Shown piece after piece: positions 5,641 through 11,554 of a stretch of DNA of 11,554 nucleotides. Both the position numbers and the translations under genes were made by a program. Every line of letters starts with the position of its first letter. Positions within the stretch are counted from its first letter, which is position 1. Location of the stretch: positions 1 through 11,554 of the forward strand of contig DMJJ01000348.1 of assembly GCA_003452185.1 (NCBI GenBank). Reading direction: 5' to 3'. The DNA is from Verrucomicrobiales bacterium (GTDB lineage Bacteria > Verrucomicrobiota > Verrucomicrobiia > Limisphaerales > UBA11320). The notes under the pieces are model-generated. The model saw nothing but the letters and a program-made list of their open reading frames with translations. It ran no database searches and was not told the origin of the DNA.

Positions 5641-6099
5641 CTACTCTCCCTCGGCCTCTCCCCCGTTTTCCTTGATCCTCTGGAGGGTCTCGGACATGTC
5701 TTCCAGCTGGTTGAACAGGGCGGTGGCGACGAAAAGGGGCCGCTTCAGGGCGACACACAGCGCGAGGCAGTCGCTCGGGCGCGCGTCGATCTCGACGAGC
5801 TTCCGGCCGAGCTCGTTCTGCTCCTGGAGGATCAGGCGCGCGTAGTAGGTCGAGTTTCTCAGCTCCGTGATGACCACGCGTTCGACCGCGATGTTGAACC
5901 CCTTGAGGAGGCTGATCATGAGGTCGTGGGTCAGGGGGCGGTCCTTGGGAGTCCCGCGCAGGAACATGGCAATGACCTCACCCATCATCTGCTCCACCTG
6001 GATGACGAACACCTTCTCCGTGTTCCCAAGGAAGATCGCGCAGCCGCTGGGGGTCTGGAAGAGCTCCCGGATCTCGACCGGGACGACATCATTGCTCAT
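5641..6099 (-). CDS. Bifunctional nuclease family protein (DUF151/BFN)
   Basis: This 152-aa protein belongs to the BFN family, some plant members of which show RNase and DNase activity; the role of bacterial members is largely unsettled. Family hallmarks are the N-terminal strand with VEIRELFQTPSGCAIFLG, the STYYARLIL segment at residues 83-91 and the signature VEIDARPSDCLALCVAL at 102-118. The acidic residue and Arg-Pro-Ser-Asp motif are the most conserved part. A C-terminal helix with charged residues (QLEDMSETLQRIKENG) ends the protein. UVR or other extra domains are absent. The ATG at 6099 has no strong Shine-Dalgarno. The gene lies directly upstream of holA in the same direction and is probably cotranscribed with it. 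Confidence 0.88.
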   Translation of the reverse strand: MSNDVVPVEIRELFQTPSGCAIFLGNTEKVFVIQVEQMMGEVIAMFLRGTPKDRPLTHDLMISLLKGFNIAVERVVITELRNSTYYARLILQEQNELGRKLVEIDARPSDCLALCVALKRPLFVATALFNQLEDMSETLQRIKENGGEAEGE

Positions 6100-6146
6100 G
6101 GCGGGACTCTACAGCGGAGCTTTCCAGAGTGTCCAACGCCAAAGTC

Positions 6147-6181
6147 GCTCACCCGGCGGGAGGCGATTCCGGGCGCTGAGC
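6147..6181 (-). terminator. Hairpin between glmS and the BFN gene
   Basis: GCTCACCCGG (6147-6156) pairs with CCGGG (6169-6173) plus TGAGC (6177-6181), with CGC bulged out. It sits 53 bp after the glmS stop and before the BFN gene in the leftward direction. Only a short T-containing stretch (GACTTTGG) follows, so it may be a weak terminator or a processing site. glmS and the downstream genes might therefore be only partly cotranscribed. Confidence 0.3.
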
Positions 6182-6233
6182 CCCCCCCTCCTGCCCGTGC
6201 CCCCGCGGATTCGTGCCGCCTGGCCCGCCCCGG

Positions 6234-8090
6234 CTATTCCACCGTGACGCTCTTCGCGAGGTTGCGCGGCTTGTCGACATCGCACCCGCGGGCCACGGCG
6301 ATGTGGTAGGCGAGGAGCTGCAGGGGCACGACGCTCAGGAGGGGACAAATCGGCTCCAGGGTCTGCGGGATGTAGATCACGTCGTCCACCTTCTCCCGGA
6401 TGCGCTCGTTCCCCTCGGTTGCGATGGCGATCACGGGGCCCTTGCGCGCCTTGATCTCCTCCAGGTTGCTGAAGCACTTCTCGTAAAGAGGATCGGATGG
6501 GATCACGAACACCGTGGGGGTCTTCTCGTCGATCATGGCGATCGGCCCATGCTTCATCTCGGCGGCGGGGTACCCCTCCGCATGGATGTAGGAGATCTCC
6601 TTGAGCTTGAGAGCCCCCTCGAGCGCCACGGGAAAGCTGTACTGGCGGCCCAGGAAGAAGAAGTCCTCGGCGTGGGCGTACTTGAGGGCGATCCTCCGGA
6701 TGGCGTCGTTCTGCTCCAGCACCCGCTCGAGCTGGGAGGGGATGGCCTCCAGGGCCCGGAGCACCTGGAGCCCGCGGTTTGAGGAAAGCATCCGAATCCG
6801 GCCCATCAGGAGGCTGAAGAGCGTCAGGACCGAGACCTGGGAGGTGAAGGCCTTGGTGGAGGCCACCCCGATCTCGGGACCGGCGTGGAGGTAGATGCCG
6901 CCGTCGGCCTCGCGGGCGATCGTGCTCCCGACGACATTGCAGACGGCGAGCACCTTGTGCCCGCGGCGTCGCGATTCCCTCAGGCCGGCAAGGGTGTCTG
7001 CCGTCTCCCCCGATTGGGTGATCACGAGGACGAGGGTGTTCTTCTCGATGGGGGAGTTGCGGTAACGGAACTCGCTCGCGTACTCGACCTCCGTGGGAAT
7101 GTGGGCGAACTCCTCGAACAGGTATTCCCCGACCAGGGCCGCGTGCCAGCTGGTGCCGCAGGCGGGGATGACAATCTGGTCGACCTGGCGGAGCTCGGCC
7201 ACCGACATGTTCAGCCCGCCGAACTTGGGCATCGCCTCCTCGAAATCAACCCTGCCCCGGAGGGCATTTTCCACGGTGCGGGGCTGCTCAAAGATCTCCT
7301 TGAGCATGTAGTGGGCGTAGCTCCCCTTCTCCGCCGCCTCGGCGCCAAACTCCAGCTGGCTGATCTGCACCTTCGCGGTGTCGGATCCGAGGCTGAACAC
7401 GGTGAACCCGTCGGGACGGAGGGTCGCAACGTCGTAGTCGTTGAGATAGGCCACCTGGCGGGTGTGGGCCACCACGGCACTCGCGTCGCTTGCGATGAAG
7501 TGTTCCCCCTCGCCCACCCCGACAAGAAGCGGCGATCCGCGTCGCGCGGCGATAAGGATGCCGGGATGATCGGCGCAGAGCACCCCGATCCCGTAGGTCC
7601 CGATCACCTCCCGCAGGGCGTTGATCACGGCCTGAGCCAGGGGATGGTGCTCCCCCGAGGACTGCCGCACCTTCTCATAGTGCTCCCCGATCAAGTGCGC
7701 CAGCACCTCGGTATCGGTGGCGGAGGCGAAGGTGTGGCCCGCCTTCTGGAGGCGCTCCTTGAGCCGGTCGAAATTCTCGATCACCCCGTTGTGGACCACC
7801 GCAATCCGCCCGGACCGATCCAGGTGCGGATGGGAATTCTCATCGGAGGGGGGACCGTGGGTGGCCCATCGGGTGTGGCCGAGCCCGACATCCCCCTGCG
7901 CCGGGTCCTGGGGCAGGAGACGGGCAAGGCCCTCGTCAATCTTCCCCTTTTTCTTCCGGATCTGGAGCTTCCCCGCGTCGATCAACGCGATCCCTGCGCT
8001 GTCGTAGCCACGGTATTCGAGACGACGCAATCCCTCGAGAAGGATCGGGGTGGCGTCGCGTTTGCCAATGTAGCCAACAATGCCGCACAT
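6234..8090 (-). CDS. glmS: Glutamine--fructose-6-phosphate aminotransferase (isomerizing)
   Basis: GlmS converts fructose-6-phosphate and glutamine to glucosamine-6-phosphate, the first step toward UDP-GlcNAc for peptidoglycan. The 618-aa length is normal (E. coli 609). The start MCGIVGYIGK exposes the catalytic Cys after Met removal. The N-terminal glutaminase (about 2-240) shows LEYRGYDSAG, GHTRWATHGPPSDENSHPH and VVHNGVIENF. The first SIS domain (about 290-430) has IPACGTSWHAA and VITQSGETADT. The second (about 460-600) has GRQYSFPVALEGALKLKEIS and EGYPAAEMKHGPIAMI. The C-terminus DKPRNLAKSVTVE is the family ending. Upstream is a 221-bp space shared with divergent glgC. I see nothing resembling the Firmicutes glmS ribozyme there. 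Confidence 0.98.
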   Translation of the reverse strand: MCGIVGYIGKRDATPILLEGLRRLEYRGYDSAGIALIDAGKLQIRKKKGKIDEGLARLLPQDPAQGDVGLGHTRWATHGPPSDENSHPHLDRSGRIAVVHNGVIENFDRLKERLQKAGHTFASATDTEVLAHLIGEHYEKVRQSSGEHHPLAQAVINALREVIGTYGIGVLCADHPGILIAARRGSPLLVGVGEGEHFIASDASAVVAHTRQVAYLNDYDVATLRPDGFTVFSLGSDTAKVQISQLEFGAEAAEKGSYAHYMLKEIFEQPRTVENALRGRVDFEEAMPKFGGLNMSVAELRQVDQIVIPACGTSWHAALVGEYLFEEFAHIPTEVEYASEFRYRNSPIEKNTLVLVITQSGETADTLAGLRESRRRGHKVLAVCNVVGSTIAREADGGIYLHAGPEIGVASTKAFTSQVSVLTLFSLLMGRIRMLSSNRGLQVLRALEAIPSQLERVLEQNDAIRRIALKYAHAEDFFFLGRQYSFPVALEGALKLKEISYIHAEGYPAAEMKHGPIAMIDEKTPTVFVIPSDPLYEKCFSNLEEIKARKGPVIAIATEGNERIREKVDDVIYIPQTLEPICPLLSVVPLQLLAYHIAVARGCDVDKPRNLAKSVTVE

Positions 8091-8311
8091 GATCTTTTGA
8101 TAAACTTAACCAAATCAAAGTGACTCGGCCTGCCCCGGGGCGGGGTTGAGGGCCGCTAGAGGGACTTCGGCAGACGGGGGAATCACTTGATGGACGGGCA
8201 TGATACCCCTTTTTTTCGGATGCGGCTTGCGCGTGAGAGGGGCCCTCCGGTATAGAGACTTACGTTCCAGCGGCCGGTAAGGATCGCGACACGATTTCGA
8301 CAGGATTCGAT
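8091..8311. promoter_or_regulatory. Divergent glmS-glgC intergenic region
   Basis: This region holds both outward promoters. For glgC, TTGCGC (8227-8232), an 18-bp spacer and TATAGA (8251-8256) make a plausible sigma-70 promoter giving a leader of about 50 nt. AGGA at 8302-8305 is a Shine-Dalgarno six bases before ATG 8312. For glmS only an AT-rich stretch next to the start (8095-8119) stands out, with no clear promoter. A run of seven T at 8211-8217 follows a weak GGG/CCC hairpin, and GCCCCGGGGC forms a palindrome near 8132. No small gene is convincing. Confidence 0.45.
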
Positions 8312-9622
8312 ATGACATCATTCTTCAAGCGGGTTACACCAAACACCACCAACGTCCTCTGCATCATCATGGGTGGCGGCCAGGGGACCCGGTTGTTTCC
8401 CCTGACGAAGGAACGGTCGAAGCCGGCCGTGCCGCTGGCGGGCAAGTACCGTCTGGTCGACGTCCCGATCTCGAACTGCATCAACTCCAACCTCCGTCGG
8501 ATCTACATCCTGACGCAGTTCAACTCGGCCTCGCTCCATCGTCATATTTACCAGTCTTACAAGTTTGACCAGTTCTCCGGGGGATTCGTTGAAATTTTGG
8601 CTGCGGAGCAATCGTTCACCAACACCTCCTGGTATCAGGGGACGGCGGACGCGGTTCGAAAGAACCTCATCCACATCCTGAACCACTCGTTCGAGTACAT
8701 CCTGATCCTGAGTGGGGACCAGCTGTACCGCATGGACTTCCGACGGATCCTGCACCAGCACGTCGACACGGGGGCCGAGCTCACCATCGCCACGATCCCG
8801 GTGGCGTCGAAGGATGCGAGCGGCCTTGGGATCATGCAGATCGACGAGGCGCGGCGGATCACGAAGTTCGTTGAGAAGCCGAAGGATCCCGCCCTCCTGA
8901 AATCGCTCGCTCTGGACCGCAAGAATTACGAGCAGCTGGGGATCGAGGGGGAGGAGGACTACTGCCTCGCCTCGATGGGGATTTACGTCTTCAACCGGGA
9001 TGTCCTCGTTCAGTTGCTGAACAACGAGGAAACCGACTTCGGCAAGCACATCATCCCGGGGGCCATCGGCAAGCGGCAGGTGTTCTCGTACGTCTTCCAA
9101 GGGTACTGGGAGGACATTGGGACGATCCAGTCGTTCTTCCAGGCGAACCTCGATCTTGCCGCCGAACTCCCGCGGTTCAACTTCTTCGACATGGCCTCGC
9201 CGATCTTCAGCCGGCCCCGTTTCCTGCCGGGATCGAAGATCAACGGGGCCCAGATCGACCACGCCCTGGTGTCGGATGGATGCATCATCAACCATGCGAA
9301 GATCCGGGAATCGATCATCGGGATCCGAAGCCTGGTCGGCGCCGGCAGCACCCTGAACCGGGTTGTGATGATGGGATGCGACTACTACGAGACCCAGGAA
9401 TCGATCATCGAGAACGAGATGCTGGGGAAGCCCCGCCTCGGGATCGGGCAGAACACCCAGATCGAAAACGCGATCATCGATAAGAACGCGCGGATCGGCG
9501 ACAACTGCGTGATCAACCCGGCCGGCAAGCCGGCCGACATGGATGCTCCGCTTTACCACATTCGCGACGGAGTGGTGATCATTCCGAAGAACGGGATCAT
9601 CCCGCACGGCACGAAGATCTAG
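8312..9622 (+). CDS. glgC: Glucose-1-phosphate adenylyltransferase (ADP-glucose synthase)
   Basis: GlgC makes ADP-glucose and pyrophosphate from glucose-1-phosphate and ATP, the committed step of bacterial glycogen synthesis. The 436-aa length is typical. The nucleotidyltransferase domain (about 14-280) begins with IIMGGGQGTRLFPLTKERSK. KPAVPLAGKYRLVDVPISNC includes the activator and substrate region, ILILSGDQLYRMD the metal-binding Asp, FVEKPKDP the sugar-phosphate Lys, and GYWEDIGTIQSFF the typical C-lobe motif. A left-handed beta-helix of hexapeptide repeats follows (about 300-420; IIDKNARIGDNCVI) for tetramer contacts. The sequence looks closer to the plant/cyanobacterial branch than to E. 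coli GlgC. No other glycogen gene is adjacent. Expression may be balanced against the divergent glmS gene. Confidence 0.97.
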   Translation: MTSFFKRVTPNTTNVLCIIMGGGQGTRLFPLTKERSKPAVPLAGKYRLVDVPISNCINSNLRRIYILTQFNSASLHRHIYQSYKFDQFSGGFVEILAAEQSFTNTSWYQGTADAVRKNLIHILNHSFEYILILSGDQLYRMDFRRILHQHVDTGAELTIATIPVASKDASGLGIMQIDEARRITKFVEKPKDPALLKSLALDRKNYEQLGIEGEEDYCLASMGIYVFNRDVLVQLLNNEETDFGKHIIPGAIGKRQVFSYVFQGYWEDIGTIQSFFQANLDLAAELPRFNFFDMASPIFSRPRFLPGSKINGAQIDHALVSDGCIINHAKIRESIIGIRSLVGAGSTLNRVVMMGCDYYETQESIIENEMLGKPRLGIGQNTQIENAIIDKNARIGDNCVINPAGKPADMDAPLYHIRDGVVIIPKNGIIPHGTKI

Positions 9623-9644
9623 CCCCCGTCCGCTCCCGGGTTGT

Positions 9645-9656
9645 GGGAACGTTCCC
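9645..9656. repeat. 12-bp perfect palindrome GGGAACGTTCCC
   Basis: GGGAACGTTCCC lies 23 bp after the glgC stop and just before a strong hairpin. It is a perfect 12-bp dyad with no spacer. It could be a regulator site for the following gene or simply part of a composite terminator. No function can be assigned. Confidence 0.3.
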
Positions 9657-9658
9657 CC

Positions 9659-9678
9659 CCGGTCCCGGCGGGGACCGG
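9659..9678 (+). terminator. Hairpin downstream of glgC
   Basis: CCGGTCCC (9659-9666) and GGGACCGG (9671-9678) form a perfect 8-bp stem with a GGCG tetraloop, 37 bp past the glgC stop. The U-tract of a classic intrinsic terminator is missing. It is the best candidate for the end of the glgC transcript and separates it from the secreted peptidase gene. Confidence 0.5.
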
Positions 9679-9709
9679 TCGGATCGGCGAAGGAATCCGC
9701 TTGAACGAC

Positions 9710-9729
9710 CTCTGGCATCCCGGCCAGAG
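9710..9729 (+). promoter_or_regulatory. Hairpin just before the DA1-like gene start
   Basis: CTCTGG (9710-9715) and CCAGAG (9724-9729) pair perfectly, with one more C-G pair inside, and end eight bases before ATG 9738. This is where the ribosome-binding site should be, and no clear Shine-Dalgarno is seen. In RNA it could limit translation; in DNA it could be an operator. The role is inferred. Confidence 0.3.
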
Positions 9730-9737
9730 TCGGCGCC

Positions 9738-10946
9738 ATGGCACCCAAGGACGCATCGGGCTCCTCTTTCTGGTTCCGTCACGCATCCCCTCAGTTCCGG
9801 CGGCTCGCACTCGCCTTCGCCCTGCTTCTGGGGTTTCTCCCGGGACTGCTTCAGGGGGGGGCTCTTCCAATCTTCTGCGCTGTCTGCCGGAAGCCGATTC
9901 AAGGGTCGATCTACTACATGACCGACCCGGTTCGGAACGTGAACAAGGATCTTTGCGACCGCTGCATTCGATCCCGCGATCGCTGCTCGATTTGCACGGT
10001 TCCTGTGAATCAGGAGACGGTTCTGCGTCTGGAAGATGGGCGCCTGATCTGCGAGGAAGACGCGAAGGATGTGGTCCTGGTCGAAACCGAGGCGCAGGAT
10101 ATCTTCGACGACGTGAAACGGGGGGTTCACCAGCATTTGGCCCCCTGGCCCCCGCTCCCCAATACGAACATCCGAACCCATCTGGTCAATCGCAAGGACT
10201 TCGTCTCGGAGTATCAGCGCAAGCCCGGGATTGATAATCCCGAGGCGCTCCTCGGGCTTACCCGCTCCACGCGGCCTGACGGAACGAACTATACGCACCA
10301 TATCTGGCTCCTCTCAGGCATTCCGCGGGAGGAGTTTCGCGCCGTCTGCGCGCATGAGTACACGCACACTTGGCTGAATGAGCACGCGACTCCCTCTCGC
10401 ACCCTCAACAAGGACTCGGTGGAGGGATTCTGCGAACTGATGGCTTGGAAGTACACCCTCGCCGGCGGAAGCGAACGGGAGAAGCGACGGATCCGCGAGA
10501 ATTCATACACCCGCGGGCAGATCGATGCGTATATCGCAGCCGAAGAGGCCTACCAGTTCCACCGAGTGATCAGCTGGGTACTGGATGGGGCCGACAGCTG
10601 GATCGACGTGGGAAAGCTGGACCGGGTGCTGTTGATAAAAGGGTCCCCCACCGCCGTCGACTCTTCCCCCTCCGCAGCGTCTGCAGCGCCGCTCTGGACT
10701 CAGGAAGCGACCCCGACTCCCGTGCCCGCATCGCTGACCCTGAAGGGGATCTCCGTCTCCGGGGCCAAGCGATTCGTCCTGATCAACGACCGGACCCTGG
10801 AACAGGGGGAGGAGGCCAAAGTGCGCCTGGGGACGAGCAACGTGCTCGTGAAATGCCTCCAGATCCGCGAGAGTTCGGTCCTTCTGGGAGTGGGGGCAGC
10901 CGCGTCACCGCTGGAGTTGAGGATGACAAACTCCCCGCCGCGTTAG
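9738..10946 (+). CDS. Secreted LIM-like / DA1-like zinc metallopeptidase with C-terminal beta domain
   Basis: This 402-aa protein has four parts. A basic start and hydrophobic stretch (LALAFALLLGFLPGLLQGG, about 23-41) form a signal peptide. Residues 47-108 make a LIM-like double zinc module with ligands Cys47/50, Cys73/76, Cys83/86 and Cys105/Asp108. Residues about 115-300 resemble the DA1 peptidase domain (plant DA1 is a ubiquitin-activated peptidase), with the zinc motif HEYTH (206-210) in AHEYTHTWLNEH and downstream VEGFCE (Glu229 as likely third ligand). A Pro/Ser/Ala/Thr-rich linker (302-331) leads to LTLKGISVSGAKRFVLIND to the end, which resembles the HR-type beta domain of GspC-like secretion proteins. 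Substrate is unknown. ATG 9738 is the only ATG before an in-frame stop upstream. The gene stands alone after glgC. Confidence 0.85.
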   Translation: MAPKDASGSSFWFRHASPQFRRLALAFALLLGFLPGLLQGGALPIFCAVCRKPIQGSIYYMTDPVRNVNKDLCDRCIRSRDRCSICTVPVNQETVLRLEDGRLICEEDAKDVVLVETEAQDIFDDVKRGVHQHLAPWPPLPNTNIRTHLVNRKDFVSEYQRKPGIDNPEALLGLTRSTRPDGTNYTHHIWLLSGIPREEFRAVCAHEYTHTWLNEHATPSRTLNKDSVEGFCELMAWKYTLAGGSEREKRRIRENSYTRGQIDAYIAAEEAYQFHRVISWVLDGADSWIDVGKLDRVLLIKGSPTAVDSSPSAASAAPLWTQEATPTPVPASLTLKGISVSGAKRFVLINDRTLEQGEEAKVRLGTSNVLVKCLQIRESSVLLGVGAAASPLELRMTNSPPR

Positions 10947-11037
10947 CTGCCCCCCCCGCCCGCTCATCCGCGGAGCCCCCACCCTCCCTCGCGTCAGACC
11001 GCAAGCCGGGTGGAGGATCGGGTGGAGAGGGATTCCC

Positions 11038-11554
11038 TTACTTCTTCAACGCCCCCTGGATCATCTTCCTCAAGGCGTCGTCCTGGGTCTTGACCAGGTC
11101 GATCGGACCGGTGATCCGGATGAAGACACATCCCTCGGGGTGCTCGATGATGGCCCCCTTGAGCATGCTTCCCGGCATGGCGGTCTTGGTCGGCGCCCCG
11201 GGCATTCCGCTCAGGTAGGTTCCCTGGGCATCGAAGAAGCTCACCTTGTAGGAGCCGATGGTCTCCTCCTTGATCTTCGGGTTGAGCTTTTCGCGCGGCT
11301 CCTGAAACTGACCGATCCAGCGATCGATGTTCGCCTGGGGGCCCCCGCCGTTGCCGGGACCAAAGTAGAAGAAGAGGGCCTCGGCCACCTGGCTCTCATG
11401 ACCCTTGATCTTCATCTGAGCCGCGCGCATCGAGGAGGCCGGCGTTTCCCAGTCCCATTTGGAGGGACGGGCAAAGGTGAAGGCGCCCGCCTTGAAGGTG
11501 GCGGGGGCGGTGCCCTCCGCGGCGGTGACGACCTGCGCCAGCAGGCCCAGGAGC
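11038..11554 (-). CDS. Secreted protein of unknown function (5' end beyond window)
   Basis: The frame runs off the right edge. An internal ATG at 11430 could suggest a 130-aa gene, but the frame continues upstream with sensible protein: LLGLLAQVVTAAEG is the end of a signal peptide, followed by FKAGAFTFARPSKWDWETPASS. At least 171 residues are present. Visible features are EALFFYFGPGNGGGPQANIDRWIGQF and YKVSFFDAQGTYLSGMPG, then VFIRITGPIDLVKTQDDALRKMIQGALKK at the C-terminus. It has no cysteines in the part seen and no catalytic motif. This sequence style is familiar to me from uncharacterised exported proteins of Planctomycetota and Verrucomicrobiota; no function is known to me. It converges on the DA1-like gene, with 91 bp between. 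Confidence 0.8.
   Translation of the reverse strand, partial: LLGLLAQVVTAAEGTAPATFKAGAFTFARPSKWDWETPASSMRAAQMKIKGHESQVAEALFFYFGPGNGGGPQANIDRWIGQFQEPREKLNPKIKEETIGSYKVSFFDAQGTYLSGMPGAPTKTAMPGSMLKGAIIEHPEGCVFIRITGPIDLVKTQDDALRKMIQGALKK

Noticed and set aside
5636..5758. Upstream extension of holA
   Set aside because: It overlaps the BFN gene in another frame and adds 41 residues before the conserved HolA N-terminus.
8091..8200. Possible glmS ribozyme upstream of glmS
   Set aside because: The space is short and I see no conserved ribozyme core; the ribozyme is typical of Firmicutes, which this sequence does not resemble.
8115..8321. Leftward 68-codon frame in the glmS-glgC space
   Set aside because: It has no ribosome-binding site, is rich in Arg/Pro/Lys, overlaps the glgC start and would cover both promoters.
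8318..9748. Leftward 476-codon open frame opposite glgC
   Set aside because: It covers a clear glgC gene and has the low-complexity Asp/Val/Arg composition of an antisense shadow.

Overview
The window looks like a GC-rich bacterial chromosome, plausibly from the PVC group (Verrucomicrobiota or Planctomycetota). That placement is an inference. It rests on an Asn-substituted tyrosine integrase type I associate with those phyla, a plant/cyanobacterial-looking GlgC, a secreted protein of a style I associate with them, and weak ribosome-binding sites at several genes. There are no rRNA genes or CRISPR arrays.

Region 1 (about 1-2873) is the integrase-proximal end of an integrated mobile element. 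It abuts the 3' end of an intact tRNA-Thr(CGU) gene at 2874-2948. All element genes read leftward: a tyrosine integrase, a coupled 224-aa protein of unknown function (ATGA overlap), a control region with palindromes, a small excisionase/AlpA-type helix-turn-helix protein, a coupled 80-aa unknown protein (GTGA overlap), a hairpin, and the first 83 codons of a DnaB-N-domain protein cut by the left edge. Integrase, excisionase-like regulator and replication protein in this order resembles a phage satellite, prophage or small integrative element. The far attachment site is outside the window.

Region 2 (2949-6233) returns to the host chromosome. A six-helix membrane protein of unknown function reads rightward and converges on a leftward gene set: a bifunctional-nuclease-family protein, the DNA polymerase III delta subunit (holA), and a STAS-domain protein whose start overlaps the holA stop. 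glmS (6234-8090) lies upstream in the same orientation and may share transcripts.

Region 3 (8091-9737) begins with a 221-bp divergent intergenic space between glmS and glgC. GlmS draws fructose-6-phosphate into amino sugars for cell wall. GlgC draws glucose-1-phosphate into glycogen. GlgC is followed by a palindrome and a strong hairpin.

Region 4 (9738-11554) holds the most unusual gene: a secreted protein joining a LIM-like double zinc module, a DA1-like HExxH peptidase domain and a C-terminal beta domain resembling the GspC/HR repeat. It converges on a secreted protein of unknown function whose 5' end is cut by the right edge.
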